64,000 nucleotides of DNA, taken from NCBI GenBank assembly GCA_036346395.1, contig CM070599.1, forward strand, positions 23,613,232-23,677,231. The letters run 5' to 3'. The translations under genes and the position numbers were made by a program. The DNA is from Hsuehochloa calcarea (taxonomy: Eukaryota > Streptophyta > Magnoliopsida > Poales > Poaceae). Of the stretch, positions 22,190 to 32,439 are shown one piece after another (within the stretch, counting starts at the first letter, position 1; each line of letters begins with the position of its first letter). The notes below the pieces were generated by a model that made no database searches, was not told where the DNA came from, and saw nothing but the letters and a program-made list of their open reading frames with translations.

Positions 22190-22427
22190 CTCCATCTCAT
22201 TTACAGAAACAAAAATAAGTTATTTTGGACATCGATATGGTCCATAAAATATAATTTTGACTTACTAATTAGTATTATCAAATATTTTAAAACTTAATAA
22301 AATTATAATAATACTTTTTGAGATAAATCTACATATATAATTTTTATATATCTAATTTAAATATATATTTTTTCAAAATTTGACTGGACGTATTCCTAAA
22401 CAACTTGCTTTTGCAAACAAGAGGAAG
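22190..22427. mobile_element. Stowaway-like MITE, 238 bp
   Basis: The left end CTCCATCTCATTTACAGAAA and the right end read on the other strand, CTTCCTCTTGTTTGCAAAAG, form an imperfect terminal inverted repeat flanked by TA on both sides (22188-22189 and 22428-22429). Small size, a TA target-site duplication, AT-rich interior and CTCC(A/C)TC-type ends are typical of Tc1/mariner-related Stowaway MITEs of grasses. Confidence 0.7.
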
Positions 22428-22429
22428 TA

Positions 22430-23089
22430 ACATTTAGCCACACAAAATAATTATGGCAATTAAAACCATCTGGGCTGCCATGTTATCGTTAAATTCAATG
22501 CGCGTGTTTTGCCACGGATTAAAAAATATATAGTTCCAGTATGTCGGATCGTCAATCGTCATCGTGCTCAATAACGCAATCTGAACTGTCAATACTCCGC
22601 TTGCCGATTCAACAAACACCGAAGAGAGTAGAGAGAACGAACGACCACCATCTTTAATTTTTTAAATAAGAGGTCATGCTACTAAAATGCACACGGTCGA
22701 TCCTTGTCAAGTGGCTCAACTACTGTCGGGCGTGCATGCTGATTATGCATCGCCAAAACCCTATAATACGTCTTGTCGGTCGCCACCATCGTCAGCTCCG
22801 ACCAAACAATTAGGTTTTGATTAGCAGCTGGCTTGACTATCTGTCGCGCTAATCTTGGAAATCCCTGTGCTAAACAACAAGGGTTAATTAGCTAGCTATG
22901 GCCTATGGAGCTAGCTTCTGAATTCGAAAGAAAAAGTGTAAAGCTTCTGAATTCGAAAGAAAAAGTTACGCTTTTTCTCGTTGAAGGCAGAGTGATCAGG
23001 TACTACTCGCTTGTACTTGGTTGTCTCATTTTCTCAAAAGGAAAAGAAAGATGATGTTATGCGCGTATGGACATGACATAAAGTTGTTT
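22430..23089. other. Intergenic sequence with a 24-bp direct duplication
   Basis: GCTTCTGAATTCGAAAGAAA plus AAGT occurs at 22914-22937 and again at 22943-22966, a 29-bp step. No gene is seen. Confidence 0.6.
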
Positions 23090-23875
23090 GGTGTGTTTGA
23101 TTGAATAGATCAAGTTGTATATATATGAGATAGTTTCGGATATATCTTTCATCTTTCTGTTTGGTTGAGTGTATCGAACTATATGGTTCTAAATAGGGTG
23201 GTGCAGATTATGATAATATTCTCGTGAGATACTGCACTATTCCATTCGATGAAATTGGGCGAACCACGTGGTACAGAACTGACTTGTCCGCTCACGTCGT
23301 GTACGCTCACCACTTTCATTAGATATTAATGAGTTTGCCATTGTCAGTTAAACTTGAAGAACATATTTAACTATAAGTTATATAGTTAGAAATGGTTAGT
23401 GTTTAATTACTTAAATAGTTCAATATCAGTGGGTCATACTGTAACTCAAAATTGTATTAAGTTAAAGAAGAGCTAGTAGTACATTATCAATATTTAAATT
23501 AAAATAGAAAACTTAACTAGTGATTAAGTTAGAAAATTATAGATTAATTAGAAAAGGATCATTGATTGATCATTAATAGTTAGGTTAGAAAAGGAAAGAA
23601 GAAAATGGGAAAAGGAGAAAAAAATAAAAAGAAAAAAAAAGAAAAAAAAAACCATGATGGTAATCTCACCAATCCAGGGAGGAGGTTACCAAACCAACCT
23701 CACCCCCTCAACCAAACACAATCTTGTACCATTCGTATACCATCACATACAACCAACAAACACATTCATGTACCATCCCATACAACCAACTTGCCTGTAC
23801 CATCCCATTCAGGATGATTTCATCCTATTTGTACCATCACATCCATTCAACCTCATCCCACCAACTAAACACACC
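23090..23875. mobile_element. Harbinger-like element, 786 bp
   Basis: The left terminus is GGTGTGTTTGATTGAATAG; the right terminus read on the other strand is GGTGTGTTTAGTTGGTGGG. These resemble the ends of 1375-2370. The flanking trinucleotides (TTT and ATT) do not form a clean duplication, so the boundaries may be off by a base or the target site may have decayed. The interior has an AT-rich left half and, from about 23690, CCATCACATACAACCAAC-type repeats read as ACCATCCCATAC, which recur at least three times. Confidence 0.55.
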
Positions 23876-23949
23876 ATTATAAGTACCTAAGTTGAATGTT
23901 TTATCTAGTACCTACACGTAAGCATGTACCGCGAAAGGTTAGGCAGATG

Positions 23950-24247
23950 TTAGTGCCACGTGCAGTACTCCTGGACCGCGGCAGTCCGGAGGCACCGCGA
24001 TAACAGCCACCGAGTGTGGGAGGTATGCGTGGCACCATGGCAGCGGAGATGCTGAGCTCTTGGATCGCAGTAGAAAACTTACAACGCTCTCAGTCCGTGG
24101 AACACACGGACATGTATGCATGCGAGGCTGCTTGTGCTTGGACCAGCTACTCCCGTGCTCCTCAAGCACGGTACGTGGCCTCTCCCGTCATATAGTGTTG
24201 TTGCTCTCCTGCCGCGGTCCGAGAGCGTTGCAGGTTACACGCGGCAC
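23950..24247. repeat. Imperfect inverted repeat of about 298 bp
   Basis: GTGCCACGTGCAGTACTCC and GGACCGCGGCAG at the left (23952-23985) correspond, with mismatches and an offset, to GTGCCGCGTGTAACCTGCAA and GGACCGCGGCAGG at the right read on the other strand (24246-24209). A third related stretch is internal (about 24083-24100). It could be a foldback element or a small MITE; no target-site duplication is clear. Confidence 0.35.
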
Positions 24248-24353
24248 TTGACTAGCCTTCCGGAGTGCCATTTTTACATTTTTGTACGAGCGGATGCTAC
24301 TTTTACTATTAAAAATCCAGAAACTTCATACACGTAGGCTTTCTCGAAGCTAA

Positions 24354-26380
24354 GAGCCTGTTTGGAACGACTGTGGCTTTCCTGAAAAGTGGCTTCCGGC
24401 TGTGCTGTAGGGCTGAACGACTGAGCTAAAGATGTTTGGTGTTTGGTTCTCTAGCTGCAACTTCTGAGATGGGAAATATCTGAAATGCCCCTGAGGACAG
24501 TAACAGCTTGTTTGATGTCGTTTAACACAATTAACAACGTTTAACGACAATTGACGATTAACGCAATTGACGACAACTAACGGTAGTTAACGACTAGTGA
24601 CGATTGCCAACGACATTTGACGACAACTAATTATATTTAATGACAAATTGACCACAATTAATGTAATTAACAACAATCAATAGTAAATAATCATTACTTA
24701 AATAATCATAATGAACAATTAAACCGCAAACAACGCAAATGAAGTGAAACCTTCGGCATACCACGATTTTTGAATTTTCAATCTGTCACTTAAATATAAA
24801 GCTTAACTTTACATATTCAGTAACTAACACTACAAATTCAGTAGAAGTTACACCAAATATTGTGACAGTTGCAATTACATAGAACAAATTGCATGCTACC
24901 ACAAATAATCTGATTTGGTCTGACATAATTCATAATCTAGAACATCGAAGAGATACATAAGCTAAGCTGCCCATTTTGTCAAGAACACCATAGTGTACAG
25001 TTAGGCCTATCTAGCACCACTGCAAACCTAGACCTGCACAAGCTTTATTATACTCTCACACCTTAAACTTTTCATATGGCTAAAATTCTCAGCCCCAATC
25101 TACATTCCAGAAGACAATAATAACTGCTAAACATATCCAGATAATCAATCACCAATGGTCTCCAAAATTCTTCCTGTAGCAACTAGCAAGAACACATCTA
25201 GGTAGATCTCATAAGCAAATGTTTGATCTCATAAATACCAAGAAAATATATTTGAGAATTTTTCCAAAACAAATTTTAGCAGATTCAGATTAACATTAGC
25301 AGGCAGATGTAGACCAAAAGAAATAGAAGCATGTACTTGGGTCAAGTGGAGTTATGTGCTTGGCCAACAATTATTCATCTTAAACATGTCAGTGGTGTCA
25401 GTTCTTAAAACCACACCAATGAACAATGGAAAGAATTGCATCCTACAACAAAAAATTTCTCTAGTAACTAGCACAAAGCATAATCATCCAAAACACACTA
25501 ATATCCTTGTCTTATTGAACTTCGAGCAAACAAGTAGTAGCAAACACAATTAATTATTTTTATGGATTCATGGATAAAAATAACAAGCAATACCATAATC
25601 AATCGGTTCATGAAAAAACTGCAATGAATCATTGCCATACATTCTAATCGCCAATCGGTTCATGTACAAACACACCGTCACATATATATAAAAAGTTCCA
25701 GATCTAGCCAAATCCTACACAATCGTACACATCACAACAAAGCTCGGGCTGAATCAAACTCATTTCCCTACACATTTTGCACTAGAAGAAGGAGGAGAAG
25801 GTAGCCAGATCCAGATCTGCCGGAGAGGAAGGAGCTGGGGAGGAGGCGACGGCGGCAGGGGGGGAGGACAGCGCCGGCATCGGAGAAGGGAGAAGGACGA
25901 GAGAGGACGGCGACGACGCGAGCTAGGGGAGGAGGAGGGAGCCCGAGGCGAGGCGGCCGGCGGTGTAGGCTAGCGGAGGCACCAAGGGAGGAGGAGAGTG
26001 GGTGCCAGAGGGAGGAGCGGGTGAGGGAGGAGGTAGGTGGGCGGCAGAGGGAGGAGCGGGTGAGGGGAGGAGAGGGGCGTGCGGGGCTGCGGGGGTGGGG
26101 GTTGGGGTGGAGGCAGGGTAGGGTAGGGTTTTGGGGAGGTTGCGAAGACTTCAGGTTTAAGTAGTAGGTACATGGCAGATAATTGTTCAGAAAGTTCGGG
26201 GGCATTTACAGAACACAAGCGGGGAAAGCGGCGGGAAGGCCCTCACGACCGACTTCCAACTTCCACGCGTTGAGACGCTTCAAGCTTCCGACGAAAGCCA
26301 CCGAAAAAACCAACCGTTTGGTTCAGCTTTCAACTTTTCCCATCCAAAAGCCAAAGCGGAAGCGGAACCCAAACAGGCCC
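24354..26380. mobile_element. Harbinger-like element, 2027 bp
   Basis: The left terminus is GAGCCTGTTTGGAACGAC; the right terminus read on the other strand is GGGCCTGTTTGGGTTCCGC. TAA flanks both ends (24351-24353 and 26381-26383), matching the TWA target preference of PIF/Harbinger. The interior contains a degenerate ACGACAATTGACGA-type reiteration at about 24530-24625, an AT-rich middle, and a GC-rich purine-skewed block at 25790-26120 whose - strand ORF is proline/serine-rich low complexity. It encodes no transposase that I can see. The last 200 bp resemble the MITE at 15060-15362. Confidence 0.65.
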
Positions 26381-26383
26381 TAA

Positions 26384-29201
26384 GCAACCGTGGATGATTC
26401 TGCCAGGGTTACTATCCCTGTACTGTAGACCTTTCCACACGTGACATTCTGGATCACTAAAACCAGAAGTCCGTGTCTGACGATGACACCTTCTGTCACT
26501 AACGAGAAATGACATGAATTTAAAACTCCTTTAGCTATACTCTTTTCCAGGATGGTATGGTCAGGATGGTATTGTTAACGGATAAGTTATTACAAGCTTA
26601 AAGAGATTCGATGGTCTGATTTGCACCAATTCACTGCTGCCTAATCATTTCATTTAATTGGTCTTCTGAAAACAAGAATAACAAGAAGACGATGGTAAAT
26701 TAAAAGGCTTGGTTATCAACTGAAAGTTAAATTCGGGAATCCAATAGTTTTACATGAGCAACCTAACGAGTGTAAGCGAAAATTAAATCTAGGACTTCGG
26801 TCGTGTTATAGCTGGTGCGAATTTTCATGGACCGACTAAGGCTCGGACGTACGTTTCGAGCGTCAGCGTCGTACACCACGTCGTGCCATCCGATCTAGCG
26901 TCATGATGCTAAGTCGTCTGATCTCGGTGTGTTTTTTTCCTCCCGAAATAAGTGAAAGTACTATGCAACATCACGCACATCCGATGCAACTAAAACTCCT
27001 CTGCCCGATCTCCTCTGAAAAAACTTTAGGAAAAAATAGCATATTCTCACGAAAATTGCATGAAAACCATTAGTATAGAACCTAGCTGCACTTCAAAACT
27101 AATTCAAATATACCAATCAAACAAATTTCGATGTTACAATATTGCCACATTTTAAAAATAATAGTTGCAACATCCAATTTTTTTTGTAGCAACATTAAAA
27201 AATTTGCAACATTTTAAACTAACTTATGAAATATTTTGATTTTATGTGTGCAACAATTGGCGACAATGATTGCAATAAAAATCCTTTTCCTACAAGAACT
27301 CAGGAAGCCAACCAAATCACTTCTGTAACAATAGAGAAAAGCTGCTGCAACAATTCGAAAGAATACATGCAATATTTAAATGGTAAAGGGGCTGCAACAA
27401 ATCAAAAATACCATTGCAACAAAAAAAATACATATTACCGCAACATTTGTCTCCGTGGACTTGAGGAAAAGATCACCAGCCTCATGTTGTTTGCCCATCA
27501 TCCATCTTCCTGACTTCTTCGACGGCCGCCCAACGCATTTGCTGCATGCGCTCCCTCTCCTTGCCGGATCAGAGTGAGAGAGAGAGAGAGATGAATGATA
27601 TTGTGGTGTTGTATGGGAATAGTGGTGTGGGATAAGAGGAATAACTTGATTAAAGCGGAGTGGTTCGTGACAGACAAAAAAAAAAGTCACGTGAACAAGT
27701 CACGTGAGCGATAAAATTGTCAGATTTTATATTCTCCCGCCGTATGCCTAAACAGTAGTATTTTCCATTTTTCATCCCAAATATGGTTAATTTGGACCCA
27801 TGCAATTGCTGTGTTCGATTAATGGTCCACTTGCAGAAAGAGACTTACCCTCCGGTGCAAGTTTGGTGGAAGAAGAAGCCCTCCGAGGTCAAGAAGACTC
27901 CTCATAAAGTCATAAGGATACATGTGTGACTTTTATTTGACTAAATGCTGAAACAGAGTATTTAACAAACTGGCTGGGACCCAACCAAATTACTTGGTTT
28001 AATGTTCTTAATTTGGACACCTTTGGACATAAAGTCATAATGGATACATGTCAGAAACTTCTCCCTAATGGACTCCTACTTGTGGATGTTTCTTGTGCCA
28101 AAATTATAATTTCGATGACTACTAACCCGGCGGACTGGTATCGCAGCAAATCATACAACTACTCCCTCCATCTGGTAATATAAGTCTAAAGGCTACCATA
28201 CGCACAGACTAATAAAACTCTAAATCTATTTTTTTTTTATTATTGGACTATACATACCATATTAAATGATATACTATAACTACTCATCCAATTTTTCTAC
28301 ATTAAAACAAAGGTATATATTGAGTGAAAATAATGCAATAACAACACCTTGGTTCCCTCAATGGACTTTTACCTGATCTATTTTCTTACCAAAATTTGGC
28401 CAAAACTAAGATAGACAAATATTCACGGACAAAATCGAGTAATTTTAGCCACCAAACTGTCACTAAAATAGCAGAAGAACAAGAATGGTTGCCAAAGAAC
28501 GAGAGCCGCTAAAGTAGTACACAATGGGTAGGGGCTGAGCTTCTCCAGACTCAAGGGGGGCCATGAGCCCATGAAACCCCTCCTCTCCCTGGAAAGAGGT
28601 GCTTATTATGTATTTAGTTTTTATTACTTAAATGCTAACACTGTTTACTGAAGTAATTTTATCACTTAAATGCTAGCACTGTTTACCAAAGTAACATTTT
28701 CTTACTAAGGGTATGTACAGTAGTGTAACATCAGTTGACTACAGTCTTACAACGTAAGATATGATATGACGTGGATGAGAGAAGGGAAGCACAGAGAATT
28801 GAGCCGTCTCATACAATAGTCAACTGTAACACAAAAAATAACTGTTGCTTAGACGAATTAGATCACGTGGAATCTAATTCTATAACGAATTAGATTCCAT
28901 AAAGCAGGGCCACCTTGCTACTTACAAGTTACAACTGTTGCTTAGACGCAAGCAAAAACACCACGGGCACTCGGGCGGTCAGTACTCACAACCCAGTACC
29001 ACTGCCATGCAAGCTAAAGCAAGTGGTAGTTAAATATCTTTCACTTTTGATCCTGATAAGTGACATAAACCGGCACAAAAAAAAAACGCACGAGGGATAA
29101 TTACAAGGATAAAATCGGGATCTTTTTAGGTTACCAATTAATTTTAATTCAACACCTGACATATATACTGCTGCCCCATTTAGGTATCAAGAAAATGCAC
29201 C
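26384..29201. other. Intergenic sequence upstream of the ACR gene
   Basis: No gene supported. Landmarks: a region at about 27110-27450 with recurrent GCAACA/TTGCAACA; a (GA)n run at about 27575-27592; a CTCCCTCCATCTGG motif near 28165 that looks like one end of a Stowaway element without its partner; an AGGGTATGTACAGTAGTG motif near 28707 that resembles one end of another grass MITE; and a 13-bp perfect hairpin at 28868-28899. Confidence 0.5.
28868..28899. repeat. Perfect hairpin, 13-bp arms and 6-bp loop
   Basis: TGGAATCTAATTC (28868-28880), loop TATAAC, then GAATTAGATTCCA (28887-28899). The left arm overlaps a CACGTG G-box core (28864-28869). Around it, AACTGTTGCTTAGACG occurs twice (about 28840-28855 and 28933-28948). 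The whole 28700-28950 region probably derives from a small transposon. Confidence 0.7.
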
Positions 29202-29433
29202 GATCAGGATCAGGATCAGCATCAGCGTCAGCGTCCCTGCTCGCCGCCTCACATAAAAGCTTAGCCTCCGGCGTCCGGCCGCAGGGGCCTTCCCAGTTGT
29301 CTGTCCGAGCCGGCCCAGCACACCAAACTAGCTAGCTAGTCGTGGGGCAAGCTCTGTGTTTGTACGCCAGTTCTTGCTCCTGCCTGCCTAGTGAGGGTGT
29401 GTCGCCTTGGCTCTCACGGCGGCGGCGGGCAGG
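29202..29433 (+). promoter_or_regulatory. Putative promoter and 5' leader of the ACR gene
   Basis: A GATCAG/CATCAG/CGTCAG hexamer repeat (29202-29236) lies just upstream of an ACATAAAAGC motif (29251-29260) that could serve as a TATA element. The roughly 170 bp from there to the start codon at 29434 is GC-rich, as expected for a grass leader. No transcript evidence is available, so the start site is inferred. Confidence 0.4.
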
Positions 29434-31664
29434 ATGGAGGACGACCACGACGAGTACGCCAAGCTCGTCCGGGGGATGAACCCGCCGAGGTGATTGAACA
29501 GAATTCTGGTTTTTCCTTTGTTGAGTTTTTCTAGTTCTTGATTGGCGGCGTGGCAAAGCCTCTGCTCGATTTAGTTTTGATTTCCTTTGCGTTTCCCTTT
29601 CCATCCATCCTCTGTTCTTGCTTTCTTTCTTGGATTCTGGGGTGCTGTTGCAACAGAGTTCCTTGATTGTGTCGACTTCTATCATATCCTTTTCGTTATT
29701 CAGCTCTTGTTTCAAGTATTTGTTTCTTGTCTCGTAACCTCAGTTTATAATTTTTTTGGGTTCTACTTCCGCGCAACCTCAGTTTTACCCAACCAAGTTG
29801 CGTGCGCTTTGGAATCTACTTAGTTATCTTCCAAATAAAATAGTTTCCGTTTTCTTCTGACGAAAAAAATTTATATTCACTCGTTATCTTTGTTTAATTA
29901 TTCAGAGTTGAAAATCTTAGAGCTCTTCAGTTTGTTCACCACGATGGCTTCTCTGAATTGATCTTTCTTTCCTCCTGCTCCTTGACAAGTTTCCTGCTCC
30001 TCTGCTCCTTTGTTTTATCCTTGCTCTGTTCTGTCCGAAAACTTTTTTTTTCTTTCTTGGATTTCATTGTGCTCTGATGAGTAAAGAGCATTGGTTTACT
30101 GACATGCACCGTCGTTGAATGTGTTTCCAGGGTTGTGATCGACAACGACGCTTCCGACGACGCGACGGTGATCCGGGTGGACAGCGTGAACAGCCACGGC
30201 ACGCTCCTCGCCGTCGTCCAGGTCATCGCCGACCTCAATCTCGTCATCCGCAAGGCATACTTCTCCTCCGACGGCAGCTGGTTCATGGACGGTGAGGACC
30301 GAATCACCATGTTGATCATTATTCCTCCGTTCCGCGCTCACCAATTTCCATAGAATCTGACAAATTTCGATTTTTTTTTGGGGGGGTTCGAATCTGCAGT
30401 GTTCAATGTCACCGACAGTGACGGGAACAAGGTTCTTGACGAGCAAACCATCTCCTACATTCAAAGGGTAATTCGCCAATTTGTCTACTGGATTGTGCAG
30501 TTGCTAGAGTATTATAATTGATTCTTGGATTGTGTAGAGTTTTGAGTATTGAGTTGTTTGTTGCAGACGCTGGAAGCGGAGGACTGCTACTACCCGGAGG
30601 TGCGCAAGCGCAACACGGTGGGGATCATGCCGTCGGAGGAGTACACGTCGATCGAGCTCACGGGGACCGACCGCCCGGGGCTGCTGTCCGAGGTGTGCGC
30701 GGTGCTCGCCGGCATGCAGTGCGCCGTCCGGAGTGCCGAGCTGTGGACGCACAACACGCGCGTCGCTGCCGTCGTGCACGTCACGGACGCGGACCCGTCC
30801 GGCGGCGGCGGCGCCATAGAGGACGAGGCCCGCATCGCCGACATCAGCCGGCGCCTCAGCACCCTGCTGCGCGGGCAGAGCGACGTGCGCGCCGCGGCCA
30901 CGCCGGCGAGCCTTACGCACAAAGAGCGCCGCCTGCACCAGATGATGTTCGACGACCGGGACTACGGGGCAGGCCGGCCGGAGCGCGGCGGGTCCGGCTC
31001 CGGTCCCTGCCCCCCGCGGACTGAGGTCTCCGTGACACCCTGCGCCGAGCGCGGGTACACCGCCCTCGTGGTCCGGTGCAGGGACCGCCCCAAGCTCCTC
31101 TTCGACACCGTCTGCACCATCACCGACATGCAGTACGTGGTCCACCACGGCACCGTGAGCACGGAGCCGGCCGACGGCGCGTACCAGGAGTACTACATCC
31201 GGCATGTGGACGGCCACCCGGTCCGCTCCGAGGCGGAGCGCCGTCGCGTCGTGCAGTGCCTCGAGGCCGCCATCGAGCGCCGCACCGCGGACGGGCTGGA
31301 GCTGGAGGTCCGCACGGACGACCACGGCGGCCTGCTCTCCGACGTCACGAGGATCTTCCGGGAGAACGGGCTGACGATCCGGCGCGCGGAGATCTCGTCG
31401 GAGGGCGGGGAGGCGGTGGACACGTTCTACCTGTCGGACCCGCAGGGCCACCCCGTGGAGGCGAAGACGATCGAGGCGATCCGCGCGCAGATCGGCGATG
31501 CCACGCTGCGGGTGAAGCACAACCCGCTCGCCGACGACGGCGGCGGGAGTAGGGGGTCCGACGACGACGTCGCCAGCGCCGGCTCGACGGCGTTCCTCTT
31601 CGGGAACCTCTTCAGGTTGTACCGCCCGTTCCAGAACTTCAGCCTCATCAAGCTCTGCTCGTAG
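29434..31664 (+). CDS. ACT domain-repeat (ACR) protein, four exons, 460 aa
   Basis: The product is a plant ACR-family protein. These are built from four ACT domains, the small ligand-binding fold found in amino-acid-sensing regulators, and have been proposed as amino-acid sensors; no catalytic domain is present. Exons by consensus GT-AG sites: 29434-29489, 30131-30291, 30400-30467, 30567-31664; all joins keep frame and total 1383 nt with the TAG. ACT1 is about residues 30-95, starting at the short first-exon peptide MEDDHDEYAKLVRGMNPP and split over exons 2-3. ACT2 is about 122-200 (TDRPGLL motif at 129-135), ACT3 about 257-335 (DRPKLL at 268-273) and ACT4 about 338-420 (DDHGGLL at 346-352). 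The linker HKERRLHQMMFDDRDY and the C-terminal FLFGNLFRL...LIK.CS are family hallmarks. Length is normal for ACR4-type members. Exon 4 is very GC-rich, which produces long antisense ORFs. I saw no disabling change. Confidence 0.93.
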
Positions 31665-32439
31665 TACTATTGGGCGTCCTGTGTACATACATACATACAT
31701 ACATACATAGGATGGAAGATGGATACATACATAGGTTTTGCGTAGTTGTTGGTTAATTCGTCTTTTCAGATTTCACTGTAAATACGTTTTTTTGGGTCTT
31801 TTTTTAATAAGATGATGGTGACGATCCTATCCAGTCAGTCTGGGTGTAGATAAGTTATCACATGGTACAAACAAAACTCTGGAAAGAAACAGTACTTCTC
31901 TTCAGTTCAGTTCAGAAAAGACAGCAACCAGTCTAGTTTCAGTATACTACATCTCTGTAAATACTCATCCTGTACTGTACATATATTATTCTGGGGTACG
32001 AAGAAACTTGTAAATACTTGTACGCATTGCGCATTCTTTTTTCCCCTGTTAGAATTTGTACGTGTTTAGTTTGCAGGTGCATCCGTGCAAGCACTACAGC
32101 CTGCACATGCAAGTGGCTGCAGAGTCTCCCAAGCAAATCTACGAGCAAAGATGGCAACACGGACACCCGACACGCCACATGGGTGACACGAACGTGCCAA
32201 AACGCACTGCAAGTCAGCATAGATCGACTGATGGATCAAAGTTTGTGCTCATGGAGTCGGTATTATTTACACGTGGTTGCTCATTTAACAACGGCACCTG
32301 ATCAACCTGCAAACGAGGCGCACAATCCTTCTCCAATGAGTATCGAGTTGCTAGCTCTTTTCTATAGATCTTAACCTGCCTTTGGAGCCATGGCGATCTG
32401 AAATGATATTCAATCAAAGCACATGTTTTTGATGGAGTT
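31665..32439. other. 3' untranslated region of the ACR gene and downstream spacer
   Basis: A (TACA)n microsatellite lies at 31684-31708. AATAAG at about 31806, after TGTAAATA, is a plausible poly(A) signal. A TTCAG repeat lies near 31901-31915. From about 31850 to 32430 there is no recognisable gene. Confidence 0.5.

Noticed and set aside
25768..26205. 145-codon proline/serine-rich ORF on the - strand
   Set aside because: It lies within a purine-skewed block of the Harbinger-like element at 24354-26380; composition alone explains it.
31076..31552. 158-codon + strand ORF inside ACR exon 4 in another frame
   Set aside because: Arginine/proline-rich alternative frame caused by high GC. The ACT3 and ACT4 domains lie in the other frame.
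30504..31700. 398-codon ORF on the - strand across the ACR gene
   Set aside because: It is the antisense shadow of the GC-rich fourth exon. Codons in the + frame show ACT domains and intact splicing, while the - frame gives an arginine/valine/leucine-rich sequence with no domain.
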